From contig CM049990.2 in assembly GCA_016630955.3 (NCBI GenBank), forward strand, positions 62,001 through 126,000: a stretch of DNA of 64,000 nucleotides, in the 5' to 3' direction. Source of the DNA: Didymella arachidicola (Eukaryota; Ascomycota; Dothideomycetes; Pleosporales; Didymellaceae). The notes under the pieces were generated by a model that was given only the letters and a program-made list of their open reading frames with translations, searched no databases and had not been told where the DNA came from. The position numbers and the translations under genes are program-made. The first letter of the stretch is position 1. Every line of letters begins with the position of its first letter. Positions 1-10,105 of this stretch are shown here, piece after piece.

Positions 1-67
1 CTGGAACTATCGCATGAGCGTGCCTAACAAAGGTACATATCTCTACCGCGAGATCGAAGAAGCGTGA
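1..67 (+). CDS. 3' end of an unidentified gene (partial)
   Basis: Frame 2 is open from the window edge and ends at TGA (65-67). It encodes about 21 C-terminal residues rich in Tyr, Arg and Glu (ending REIEEA). The gene lies upstream of the window and is convergent with the aldehyde dehydrogenase. Too little is present to assign a family, and it may be chance read-through, although the short distance to the next stop codon on the other strand (about 55 bp) would suit a convergent 3' end. Confidence 0.35.
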   Translation, partial: WNYRMSVPNKGTYLYREIEEA

Positions 68-121
68 AGGAGTTTTTGATTGCAGTTGGTTGCGTTGCCG
101 GTACGATTCGGAAGAACTTAT

Positions 122-1737
122 TTACTCAAACACTTTCTTCCATACCCACAGGCTGCGACTGTTGCAGTAATGCTTCAAACCTTCAATGCCCCACTCCATG
201 CCAATGCCAGACTGTTTGTGCCCGCCAAAGGGCACGTCGGGCGCCACATCGAAGCTGCAACCATCATATTAGATTAAGAGATCACATTGAATGCTGTGTA
301 GAACTTACTGTGAGTTGACCCAAACACTGCCAGCTGATAGCCGCCTCGCCATGCGCTCAGCACGCTTCACGTCTTTAGCCCAAACCGATCCACCGAGGCC
401 AGTCTTGAGCGCGTTCGCGCGGTCAATAACGTCTTCCTCGTCCGACCACTTCAACAAGGGTACAATTGGGCCGAAAGGCTCTTCTTGGACAATTCGTGAG
501 TCTTCAGGCGGGTTGTCAATGATGGCCGGGGTAATGAAGTACCCGTGCTCAAACTCGCCAGCCTTGCCGGACAACGCCGCCTTCCAGTTGCTCCTCTCGA
601 TCTCAGCGTACATGTCTTTGACCTTGTCAAACCTGTTTGGGTCAGTATCGCAGCATCAATTGCATAAGGCAACGTCACTCACTGCATCTTGTTCTGCACC
701 GGCCCAACAACAACACCCTCCTCAGTCCCCGCTCCAGTCTTGATGTTTCCCTTCGTGAACTCGACCATCTTATCCCTAAACTCGTCGTAGATCTTCTCGT
801 GGATGTAGATCCTCTTCGTCAACATACAGATCTGACCCGAGTTCAAGAAGCTCATCATCGCAATCTTCGGCAAGCATTTGTCGATATCGACATCCTCACA
901 CACAATCGCTGCATCGTTACCACCTAGCTCCAGCACATAGCGCTTCAGCGTCTTAGCACAGCTCGCTGCAACCAATTTTCCAGTAGCGATCGAGCCAGTG
1001 AACGAAATTTTGTCGATACCAGGATGCTCGGTGATCCATGGACCGAGGTTATCGTCGCCAGAGAGGACCTGCACGACACCCGGCGGGAAAACTTGGGCTG
1101 CAAGCTCTCCAAGCTTGAGATCACAGTATGGTGTGTAGGGTGAGGGCTTCATGATGAATGTGTTGCCTGTGATGAGGGCGGGTCCGACCTTGCCCAGGCC
1201 GAGAAGAATAGGCCAGTTCCAGGGTACGATGCCTGCGCAGACGCCAATGGGTGGGTAAGTAGAGTACACTATTTTCTCATCGTCTTCTTTCAGCACCTCG
1301 TCTTTGATTTCCATGGTTGCGAAGGTGCGGAGCCAGTGCAGAGCGCCGTCAACCTCGGTGTGCGAGAGGGAAAGCGGCTTCCCCTGCTCCGTGGTCAAGA
1401 GCTTCTCGAGCTGGTCGCGATTGCCTTCAATTAAGTCCGCGTACTTGAGCAGTAGATTCGCGCGTCCTGAGAAGGGCGTTGTGCTCCACGACTTGAGAGC
1501 AGCTCTGGCATGCTTGACAGCGGCGTCAAGGTCTTCCTTTCGAGCCACCGGCACTTCATAGAGGGCCTTGCCGGTAGCCGGATTAATGGATTGGCGAGTC
1601 TCTGGTGTTGGAACAACCTCATTGTTGATGATATTGCCCTTGTAGTTCTGTACGTCATCAATTGGATTTGTTTCTGGGCGTGTACCTGGGTTGCTTACCT
1701 CAATGTCAAGCTTCAGTGCCCCTTCGATGGACCCCAT
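122..1737 (-). CDS. NAD(P)-dependent aldehyde dehydrogenase, 4 exons, about 486 aa
   Basis: Oxidises an aldehyde to the acid with NAD(P)+; probably cytosolic, as no targeting signal is seen. Exons read 1737-1699, 1647-683, 632-309 and 254-122. The first intron (51 bp, GTAAGC..TACAG) is in frame and easily missed; removing it brings the N-terminus into line with family members. ALDH superfamily marks: the LELGGNDA motif carrying the general-base Glu, SGQIC with the catalytic Cys, EEPFGPI, and the C-terminal PFGGHKQSGIG. Length fits the roughly 480-500 aa family. An upstream in-frame TTG at 1749 is not used; ATG 1737 is. The substrate cannot be told from sequence; the closest type is the broad fungal ALDH group that includes cluster-associated enzymes, but no secondary-metabolite core gene lies nearby. 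Three CAGCTG hexamers sit 160-185 bp upstream of the start. Confidence 0.93.
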
Positions 1738-2435
1738 GGTGATCGACAATGTTCAATCAGTGTTCTTTCTGCTCAAGGTTGCTTTCTGCTGCTTTGAACT
1801 AGAGATATCGAGTTGATAGCTCAATATATTGCCACGTACGCAGTATTTGTAGATAAGAATGATGGGTGATCGGAAGTGAGGCCTCCACATGCGGGGTTCA
1901 GCTGTCAGCTGTCTGTCAGCTGTAAAGCTTATCACAGACCTCGCTTCTGTTCACAACAGACATGACGAATAGGAAGTACTAAGGAGATAACTAGCATGGT
2001 GTCTTGGTCGTCTTAATAAGTCATCAATTGGCGAAACTACACAGTGTTGATGCGTTCGTCCTCGATACGATCTTTGATTGATACTGTAGCCTCCTAAAAG
2101 AGGGGCTTTGCTATCATCTGCCACCGCACTAGCGTTAGCATATGTCGGATCTGTATTTGTCTCGTGTTGGGTCCAATTTGAAGTCAAGAGCCGATCCTTA
2201 GCGGAGGCTCACGTGTGTATAACGACACGGTTGCGGGGTGCGTCCGCCGCGAGGCGACAGCCTACCAGCTTGTATAACGAGCGACGCACATGTCCGTCAA
2301 GCAACAATGTCGTATACTAAAAGAAGAAACAATGATGATCTTGTGTTGCTCATTTAATATAATACAGGAATATGGTACCCCTATCAAAGCGCGTTTCACT
2401 CAATCAAGCCGGTCGTGACTGTCGTTGCGGAATGC
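1738..2435. other. Intergenic, ALDH promoter side
   Basis: No convincing gene. Three CAGCTG hexamers occur at 1899, 1906 and 1917, within 190 bp of the ALDH start, and could be a bHLH-type binding cluster or a short repeat. Nothing else is recognised. Confidence 0.4.
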
Positions 2436-2842
2436 TTATTTGTCGCCAGTGTCGTGAATCGCGTTGGGGACAGCGCGCTCGACAGACTCAGGAAGGATCT
2501 CTTGTATCTTCTTAGGGACGATGGAGGCATCGCCGTCGTCCTTGGCATGTGTCTTGGAGGTGGACTGGTCGGCTTTGCCACGAGTAGGGTGGACCTGAAG
2601 CGTATTAGCTTTAATGAAACTTCTTATGCCTGAGGAGTGCATACGGAGTCGGGAAGAGCCTCCTCGAGACCTGACGGAGCCTTTTCTTGGACGGTCTTGG
2701 GAACAGCAGATTCGCCAATGGCGTGAGACTTGCCTTGTCCGTACTCGCTGGTGGATGACATTCTGATGGTGTTGCGGAAGATGGGAGTTGTTCGGACGAT
2801 GGGTCGTGTAAAAGTACGGAGCTTGAGTGCGGGGGAAGACAT
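2436..2842 (-). CDS. Small conserved protein, probably mitochondrial, 118 aa, 2 exons
   Basis: Exons 2842-2645 and 2594-2436; the 50 bp intron (GTATGC..TTCAG) joins LPDSV to HPTRGK in frame. The first 30 residues are rich in Arg, Ser and Thr with almost no acidic residues (RTFTRPIVRTTPIFR), which looks like a mitochondrial presequence. The rest contains two related segments, PKTVQEKAPSGLEEALPDSV and PKKIQEILPESVERAVPNAI, so it is an internal duplication of a roughly 20-residue amphipathic motif, followed by HDTGDK. I recognise the style of a short conserved ascomycete protein but not a function. An in-frame upstream start at 2896 is possible but would hide the presequence. Confidence 0.72.
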
Positions 2843-4544
2843 GATGAGTGGATGGATCTTATAGACAACGAGGAGGTTCTGTTTATGTACGGTCACGCAG
2901 GTGTGAGCGCATCATCGCAGCGCATTGTTTCCTCGTCATTAACTCTCCTCATGAGCTCATGTGGCGGCGAATCTACCCGCATTCTAAGACGATACTCTGC
3001 AGTTGGGGCGACGCTGGGGTGGAGCGAGCGGCTGTCAGCTTGTCCATTGTAGCGATAATGATGCGGTCATCCCATAAATACAGCCTCTCGGCTTAGACAT
3101 CCGCGGCATTAATTTGAGCGCAAGGCGACCAGTTCGTAGGTATTCAGTGCAACTAATTTCGACATGTTCGTTGAGAGAAGCTTGAAGTGTCGTTAGTGTG
3201 GAGTTGCTGCTGCCGTCTGGTGGATTGATGGTGTTATCGTCGGCGTCACGGAGTCCGCAAAGTCCGAGGATAGCACAACACCACGTGTCGAGACGCACGA
3301 GAGTGACGCGAACATCTTCCTTGCCAATTCTTGGTCAATCGCCAACGCTATCATCCATATGAGCGTGCAGAAATTCGATAGACGCTGCCAGATTGTCACG
3401 ATTGACGCTGCCAGGCTCCAGGCTCCGTCGCTGCCAGAGATCCGTGGATAAATATGCACGAGAATGCGCATGAGAACGCGAGTGTACCTCAATGCCGCCT
3501 CGCACATCCACTTCCGGTGCTGTCCATCCGTCAGTTTGTCCGTCTGCGCCGCTCAGCGAATTCCGCACATAGGTTGTTGTCTTAGGTTACAAAGGTTGCT
3601 GCCATATCAGACGGCATGAGGATGCCTCGCGAACAGGGCCAGACGCAAAGGCGCTGGCTCCGTCTTCGATCGCTGGCTCTCTTTGCTAGTAGAGCATAAG
3701 CTACCCACCTGCAGGAGATCCTTATTTGACACCTTCCTAGATGAAACGACGGCCATCCGCTTATCCAGTGCAAGATACTCGAAGTCTATGGGCGTGTTCG
3801 CGTGATTAAGGAAGCGCATTTTTGATCAAGTTCGAGTACCGCTAAATCGTGAGGTGCTACCTCCGTCGCTATAACGGATCTTGCTGGGAATGGTGATAAC
3901 CTATTCGAGGATCTGCAAGGTGTCGATGTACGTCTGGAGTTCTGGTCCACAGTGTTGTGGGTATTCGTGTGATGCTGAAGACATGAGCCATAAGGACGTG
4001 ACCACGTCAAGTTCAAAAAATTGAAATGCGACATTAAGTTCCGCTCTCGGTCGTCCACGCTAGCTCTTCGTGTTCAACGTATACGAGCGTTCGCGTATCG
4101 ACCAGCTTCTGGATGGGCTATGATGTCCCGAGGCACAGGGTTCGAATGGCACTCGCCGACAAACCAAGACTCCGGTAGTTGGGTGTACGGGTGCGATCTG
4201 AGCACGCTTCCAGTCGTGTCCTGAATACTGGGGCAGTGTACTGTTGCGCATTTACCGAGCCGGTATCATCATGGGACTTCTCTCCGCATTAAGATCGACA
4301 CGCGGTGCAGAGTGCGCTCGCAGCGACTGGGTCGCGTCCGGTACAATTTCGGATACGGTCTATCTGCACGATGTTAGCGTGCTTATTTGTCGACTCTCGC
4401 AGCGCATTACACCGAAGGACTTGCGTCTGAAATGACGACCAATCATGTCCTGCAAGGTCAGGAATCGGTATAAGAGTTGATCATGGTGATTGGTATTAAC
4501 TATCAAGAACGACTCGGCATCACTCTCTCTGTGAAGGCAACATC
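2843..4544. other. Long gene-poor stretch
   Basis: No supported gene in 1.7 kb. One minus-strand frame stays open from 3568 to 3035 apart from a TGA at 3335-3337, but it has no ATG and no recognisable domain, so it is left unannotated. A GGTTCGAATGG motif at 4138 resembles a tRNA T-loop but has no matching arms. Confidence 0.4.
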
Positions 4545-5070
4545 ATGTCCGTCACTCTCTCCAAAGTGTATGACTCCAGGCTTGAGCTTGATGGATGGTC
4601 CGAATCATTTTTCGACGACAGCGAGAGGCTGGTCGTCAGGCAGCTGCCGGATCCGAAAGGGATGCTTACACCCCCTGATGGTCCTCCCCATAAGAAGGAT
4701 ACAAACCGTCAAACCCCAAAAGATCTTCCAGTCTCCCACTGGCAAAAGGCTCATTGACCTTAGTCAGAACCTGGTTGGCTGGTTGCGCTTCAATGTCCAG
4801 GGGCCTACTGGAACCAATATCACCGTTCGTCATGCAGAAGTCCTGGAAGAGGGCGAGATTGGTGTGCAACCTGTTCGTTCAGCCAAGGCTATCGATACCC
4901 TCATTCTCAATGGCAAGAACCACCAGACATGGGAACCCTCCTTCACATACCATGGCTTTCGCTATGTTGAGATCAATGGATGGCCCAATGCGACCAATCT
5001 GGATGCAGAGCACCTCACTGCGGTCGTGGTGTACAGTGACATGGAACTCAGTCTACTGCAGGTGGTCTAG
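4545..5070 (+). pseudogene. Alpha-L-rhamnosidase (GH78) relic
   Basis: A fragment of a GH78 alpha-L-rhamnosidase, the secreted enzyme that removes rhamnose from plant glycosides and pectin. The first part (4545 to about 4690) reads YDSRLELDGWSESFFDDS and PDPKGMLTPPDGPP. It then shifts to frame 1 around 4690 and continues with GKRLIDLSQNLVGWL, HAEVLEEGEIG and FRYVEINGW, which is the N-terminal accessory part leading into the catalytic domain. The match stops abruptly after VVVYSDME, and the catalytic domain is missing. Upstream sequence has no signal peptide or first domain. It is therefore truncated at both ends and frame-shifted once: a dead remnant about 175 codons long, where intact enzymes have 850-950. 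Confidence 0.82.
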
Positions 5071-5450
5071 TGAAGTGAGTGAGTGCGGTTCGCGTTGCAG
5101 CTAGCGGAAACGTAAATGTGGTCAAGAGAATTATCATTACTAATGGTGGGTGTCTATACAAAACGTCGAGTGGACTGCAATTCCCTGTTTCAGGAAAGCC
5201 GATGCATAAGCGTACAACAGGCTCCCGCCGCGCCGCGCCTTCCGAATATGCAAAGGTAGTATCGTTTGAACAGTAGTTGTCACTCGAATGAGAACCGAGC
5301 GAGCGACCAGGTGATAATCGTGTATCGTGAAACAAATGTCCCAGTGCAAGGATGACGCACAAGTCATAGCGCCGAAACATGCAGCACCGAGGGTCAAACC
5401 GACGAACGCCTTTGCGAACCCTCGCAAAATGAAATGCCCGCCTCGCCTGT
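5071..5450. other. Intergenic
   Basis: No gene or repeat seen between the rhamnosidase relic and the 3' end of the wall-protein gene. Confidence 0.4.
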
Positions 5451-6330
5451 TCACAAGACTAGTGCGGCGCCCAAGACGGCTAGCAGCGCTCCAATGAACG
5501 TTGTCTGCACCGCGGGAGAGTATGCTACACCTGCGGATGCCGGAGGAGCTGCACTACCGGCAGTCGGTGACGAAGTTCCAGAGGCAGAGCCTGTCGCAGA
5601 GCCACTTGTCGATCTGCTGGCCGAGCCAGATGATTCAGCACGAGACGAGCTGACTGAAGATCCAGATGACGCGGAGCTGTTGCTAGCAGAGCTAGATGTG
5701 GCTGACGAAAGACTGGCAGAAGACGACAGAGTGACGCCCGGTCCTCCGGTGGGGATCACGCTGAGTGTCGAGCTGGACGAGGCGGCGAGCGAACTGGAAG
5801 GTGAAGGCTTGTCGACGAAGTCAACGATGATCCTGATCTCAGAGCACTGGTCGCCAATGGACTCGTCGTAAAGGTTGCCGAATGTGCCACTCATACATCT
5901 CCACCATCTTGTCGAGCCACCGATGGCAAGAGAGTTATTCTGGCAAACGGAGAAACCGCCTGTGTAGATAGCGCCTGCTTGTGGCGGACCGTCGAATTGA
6001 AATTGGCGATTAGCTACGATAGACCCAGTGCGGTTGTACTGATCTCGGAGGATGCCATCTTCAAGCGTGCAATGAAGCGCTCCGTCAGAAGCCTATTATG
6101 CTGGTGTCAGCAATGTACGAACAGCAACAAGTAATTGTCCATACCTCCTGAGCAGTCTCGCGCTTCGATCTCGCAGAGAAGAAGTTCTCTACGCCGATTG
6201 TGAACTTGCCCTCAACAGTAGTTTCGCAACCATCTGGGGCAGGTGATGATGGTTCGATACCCTCCGAGACAGCCTGGGCCAAGGATGAGGCGGCGAAGAA
6301 AAGCGGAGCGAGGAAGCTTGAAGCGCGCAT
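5451..6330 (-). CDS. PIR-like cell wall protein with Ser-rich stalk and GPI signal, 275 aa
   Basis: Exons 6330-6145 and 6092-5451, separated by a 52 bp intron (GTATGG..AATAG). A signal peptide (MRASSFLAPLFFAASSLAQA) is followed by a domain resembling the conserved C-terminal domain of yeast PIR wall proteins. Its marks are DGALHCTLEDGIL, IVANRQFQFDGPPQAGAIYT, CQNNSLAIGG and CMSGTFGNLYDESIGDQC, with four spaced Cys. A Ser/Ala/Thr-rich stalk of about 110 residues comes next, then a hydrophobic tail (FIGALLAVLGAALVL) typical of a GPI-anchor signal. Yeast PIR proteins place this domain last and lack a GPI tail, so the order is reversed here. Expected role: structural protein at the wall or plasma membrane. 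ATG 6330 is chosen over an in-frame upstream start (6417) because it begins the signal peptide. Confidence 0.85.
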
Positions 6331-7090
6331 CGTGAGATCTGACGTCCAAGCGCGATCCAAAGAAATCGATGTTTCGTAGGAATGTCGATAAGATAAACAA
6401 CCGCTTTCGTATCGCACTACAACAGAGACGAGGCACAGAGAAAATGCTGCTCAAAGATAATGATGCTATTATGTGTGGTGAAGGATAGAGGCTGGAAAAA
6501 TCAGGAAGAGGTTGGCATACGCGCGTCTCGGCGTTTTGTTGTGCAACCGCTATCTGAAGCAAGGAAGGCACCCTGCCGCCCAAACCCTGTCGTACCTGCC
6601 GATCTAGCGCTGCATTTGGGCAGGTGCGCAGCCACCGAGGGCATTCGAACCCCTGCCCTGACGATCGAGATTGCGTTTCTATATCATTGCACCCGGGATC
6701 ACCAACCGGGGCATGTTGGGACAGGCCGGGACGCCTCGTGTCGATAGCCTCACGGCTAAGTAAGGCGTTAAATCTCAACACGTTGTGTCTGTTGAACTGA
6801 GTTGTTGGTAGCGGTTTCGGGTTTCATCAAAAGCACGGAACGGGACACTTGTCAGGAATTAGCCCCCGCCACTTGTACCTGCAGCTAAGGCTTGGCAAGC
6901 GTTGTTTGTTTAGCCCAAGCCAGGCACTACATATGCACGCAATCAAGAGGTCGGATGTGGATGAAACTGGTCGATACATTTCAATTGTCGATGTCAAACT
7001 CGGTCCCTGGAATGCAGGGCCAAGAGACCTCAGCCTAACTCAGCCACCTTCATAACCTTCAACAAGACCTTGAGGTCGTACCATGGCTCA
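6331..7090. other. Intergenic with a tRNA-like motif
   Basis: No protein gene. On the minus strand near 6655-6630 the sequence AGGGGTTCGAATGCCCT is one base away from a perfect tRNA T-arm, and upstream a CCCGG..CCGGG hairpin around TTGGTGAT resembles a D-arm. No matching acceptor stem was found, so this is a possible tRNA fossil only. Confidence 0.3.
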
Positions 7091-9091
7091 CTAGGACTGC
7101 ATGGCAGCCTTAGTCTCATTGCAGACCTGGTTGATAGCCGCAGCCTGGATCTCAGCGGCTCTCGATTGAAGTGCCGGCGCTTCTGCTTTGTCGCGCTTAG
7201 TAAGATCAGGATGATGGAGCACTCCTGGCTTGTACGTCTCGGCGCAGAGCGCTGGCATTAATTTGTTGACATTGTCAGGACCGTGCAACGTCTCAAGGAA
7301 AAAGAACTTGTACCATCCAGCCCGGTTCAGAGCCGGCATATATGTGGCATAGGTTGCCGCATGTGGAGACACGGTGGATATTTTGAGCTCTTGAGCATGT
7401 GAGTGTTGGTTGAAATTCCAGATCGGCGTCAACGATGGTTGGCACGGTACCATGACGTGTGGGATGCCCTGCAGTGTCCATAGCCTGGCAAATGCATTGT
7501 AAGTACTGTAGGAGAAAAGCTCTGTGCAGAGGTCAGAATTAGTGGCCCCTATGCGATGGCGAACTTTGGAAGGCTTACGTGTGGCATCTTCAGACAAATC
7601 GATCCAGCTCCTCAGGACCTTACTTGCCTCAAGCATTCCTGTATTCTGAGGCTCAAACTTTCTGTCCAAAGCGTCAAAGAGCAGATCGGCAATCACATAG
7701 AATTCACGCGTAGGCATTTCAGTCAATGGATCAGCGAAGCGCCATGGGTCAGCGTACGGCGTGCTGCTCACACTTACAGCTCGACGAGCGATTGTGAAGC
7801 CAGGAGACGAAGGACCAGGCAGTGCTGGCGATGCTTGATAGGCCTGGTACGGCGAGTGCTGCCCTGGGGCTGGTGCTGCAGGCTGGTCTGCTGGCTTCGC
7901 TTCAGCGAGGCTCAGGCAGCCTAGGTCAGCTGGCAATTCCGCGATGAACTCTCCCGGCGATTGAAAGGTTGTTGGCTGTGGGGCGGGAGTGGAGCTCTGA
8001 GATTGATGGGGCGAGCCACTTGACAGGGCCGCAGGTTTACTCTGTAGCGGTGGTGGTGGAGGGGGGCTAATGGAGGCTGGTGGTACTCCGTGCTGATTTT
8101 GGCCCGCTGAGACCGCTGTAATCGTTGGCGACCACTGCGGATTGTTGACCTGGGACTGGCTCTGGACACTGTTCGGGAAGTACGATTGCGTCTGCTGCGG
8201 CTGAGGGGATGCTACAGATTGCTCAGAGCCGGTATGGGCGCCTTGCCATTGGGCTAGTTGTGGGGGAGGCGAATGCGGCGAGGGGTTTGGAATTTGTGGT
8301 GACTGCGGGTTCGAAGCATGTTGATGGTGATGGACGCTCCCTACAACGCCCATCTGCTGCCCTGTGTATTGAGCCTGCAGCGGCTGCTGCTGAAGCTGCC
8401 CATGAGTCTGAGCCTGATCTGTCTGGCCCTGATAGTGTTGCCCTTGTTGTGCCTGACTCTGCTGCTCTCCGGTTGTGTTGGGCCCGTGGCTGTACTGAGC
8501 GCCATTGTAGCTTGACTGCGGGGGTTGAGGCGGGGGTGGGTTCGGGTGACTGTATGGTGTCTGGGGCGTCGTCGGTGCTGGTGGCGTGGAATATTGATTG
8601 TAGCCGGAGTTTATCTGCTGATAGGGTGACTGCTGAGAGGGATATGCACTGGGTATCTGTGCCTGCTGCTGTTGCGACGTCGGCTGCGCGTGAGGGCTGA
8701 AGGTGTGGCTCTGTGGTTGGGTCAGGGGCTGTGTAGGCTGACCGTAATGCTGCTGATAGCTCTGGTAGCTTTGCAAATGCTGTGGTGTTCCTGTTGCAGA
8801 TGGCTTGTTCCCTAGCTTCGAGCTTATAGTTTTGCTCAATTTATTCAGCATAGGCTTGCTCGTCGTGACTGCTTGATTCATCATTTGCCCAAAGGTACCC
8901 CCACTACCTTTGGGTACTTGACTGGGTTGGCCATGTCCTTGTGTTGACGACTGGTAGGGTGCTGCACCCTGCGACTGCTGGTAACCCTGATGTTGCTGCT
9001 GTACTCCATAGCCTTGTGCTGATGGGGTGTACTGACTTTGGTTTGGCGGAACATACGCCCCAGGTGGAGGCATGCTATGATATTGCGACAT
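7091..9091 (-). CDS. Gln/Pro-rich protein with conserved C-terminal domain, about 645 aa
   Basis: Starts at MSQYHSMPPPGAYVPP. Residues 1 to about 430 are low-complexity Gln, Pro, Ser and Tyr with repeated QQ and PPP runs, likely disordered. Residues about 450-640 are compact and unlike the rest (STPYADPWRFADPLTEMP, EFYVIADLLFDALDRKFEP, FARLWTLQGIPHVMVPCQP, LNRAGWYKFFFLE). An in-frame intron of about 60 bp (GTAAGC..GCACAG, near 7579-7520) probably joins SEDAT to LFSYSTYNAF and shortens the protein by about 20 residues. Another upstream frame (9267-9100) could hold a 5' exon, but no clean splice pair was found. I do not recognise the C-terminal fold. The layout, a disordered prion-like N-terminus plus a small globular domain, recalls RNA-binding or condensate adaptor proteins, but that is inference. 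Confidence 0.78.
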   Translation of the reverse strand: MSQYHSMPPPGAYVPPNQSQYTPSAQGYGVQQQHQGYQQSQGAAPYQSSTQGHGQPSQVPKGSGGTFGQMMNQAVTTSKPMLNKLSKTISSKLGNKPSATGTPQHLQSYQSYQQHYGQPTQPLTQPQSHTFSPHAQPTSQQQQAQIPSAYPSQQSPYQQINSGYNQYSTPPAPTTPQTPYSHPNPPPPQPPQSSYNGAQYSHGPNTTGEQQSQAQQGQHYQGQTDQAQTHGQLQQQPLQAQYTGQQMGVVGSVHHHQHASNPQSPQIPNPSPHSPPPQLAQWQGAHTGSEQSVASPQPQQTQSYFPNSVQSQSQVNNPQWSPTITAVSAGQNQHGVPPASISPPPPPPLQSKPAALSSGSPHQSQSSTPAPQPTTFQSPGEFIAELPADLGCLSLAEAKPADQPAAPAPGQHSPYQAYQASPALPGPSSPGFTIARRAVSVSSTPYADPWRFADPLTEMPTREFYVIADLLFDALDRKFEPQNTGMLEASKVLRSWIDLSEDATRKPSKVRHRIGATNSDLCTELFSYSTYNAFARLWTLQGIPHVMVPCQPSLTPIWNFNQHSHAQELKISTVSPHAATYATYMPALNRAGWYKFFFLETLHGPDNVNKLMPALCAETYKPGVLHHPDLTKRDKAEAPALQSRAAEIQAAAINQVCNETKAAMQS

Positions 9092-9349
9092 GATTCTTGG
9101 ATGGTCCAATGCACGCCAAAGGTGCTGAAGAAGTCTCTCAGTACGTAAGGAGCGCAACACTGGACAAGGCTGCACACCCGCTTGGGCTCAGCCGCAGCGG
9201 GTACGGGGTTCTTGGCATAGTAGTGAGGATTCCAGTCAACGATCGAACATCTGCGTGAGTTGGACAATCGACCTGTGAAGTGTGTTTGAAGGTATTAGTT
9301 TTTTGTCAAGTCGAGATTAAAGTCGACATTTTAGGTTTGTCTATCCAGG

Positions 9350-9808
9350 ATGCCCAGCAGCGAACGCAGGAAGGTGAACCCTGATCCGAACGCGGATCCA
9401 ATCATTCTACGGGGTGACTGGCCGCCGCACGACTCAAGCCTTAGTGACGCGCCGTATATCCGAGTGCTCGACGCTGGACCTCAAAGCCTACAAACACAGC
9501 GAAGCAACTATCCCAGACGATCTATGCGACATTTCTTTCGCAGGTAAACCGACTGGAATACCACAAAACAGTGTATAGCGCAGCTAGCTGCAAAACATAA
9601 AGTAGCGTGATCTGATGCATGGCATACCGGCCTCTCTTGCTCGTGAGTCTTGATCTTTGGCACTAAATATTGGATAAACCTCCACAAAAGGCGTGTAGGG
9701 CTTAGCAAGGTCCGAGCCTTACTTTTCAGAGGATTTGCCCGTCGCTGCTTGTTTGGCTCTATGCAATCGCTCAGGACGCTCAAAGCTCGATCGACCCCCG
9801 TATTGTAG
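9350..9808 (+). CDS. Possible small two-exon gene, about 90 aa
   Basis: ATG 9350 opens a basic, Pro/Asp-containing frame (DPIILRGDWPPHDSS). A donor at 9544 (GTAAAC) and a TTTTCAG acceptor ending at 9729 join in frame to a second exon ending at TAG 9806. It is divergent from the Gln/Pro-rich gene with a 258 bp gap. No family is recognised, and the model rests only on ORF and splice signals. Confidence 0.3.
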
Positions 9809-9883
9809 CAATAGGTCTGTTCGGGTCCATGGCCGGACCGATCATGAATCGTCCGAGTCGAAGATCAAGATCGCTGTGTCGCG

Positions 9884-10105
9884 ATGCGCAAGTCGAATCG
9901 GTCAATGGGCCTCGAGGTCATCAATGCGTTCGTAAATCCGGCCTCGGGACCATCAGCCATGAGACCCGAGGGTGTGACAAAGACTCGATCTCAGATCTTC
10001 GAAGCCTTAGACGCGTCTTGGGACGCGCTGCTGCACTCAGACCGCCAGCCAGCCTTCCGGAAGCATGTGGGCGGACTTGTGTGGAGCATCAATACTGATC
10101 ATTAA
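9884..10105 (+). CDS. Small ORF, 73 aa, unidentified
   Basis: ATG-initiated frame with a protein-like C-terminal half (TRSQIFEALDASWDALLHSD, then FRKHVGGLVWSI). It may be a real small gene or a 3' exon of a larger one. No domain is recognised and no splice link to the 9350 ORF is clear. Confidence 0.25.
   Translation: MRKSNRSMGLEVINAFVNPASGPSAMRPEGVTKTRSQIFEALDASWDALLHSDRQPAFRKHVGGLVWSINTDH

Noticed and set aside
3035..3568. Minus-strand frame of 178 codons with one TGA
   Set aside because: It has no ATG at its start, no recognisable motif and no splice signals. It resembles the other broken frames but cannot be supported.
4130..4160. GGGTTCGAATGG resembling a tRNA T-loop
   Set aside because: The flanking bases do not pair and no D-arm or anticodon arm is found at the right distance.
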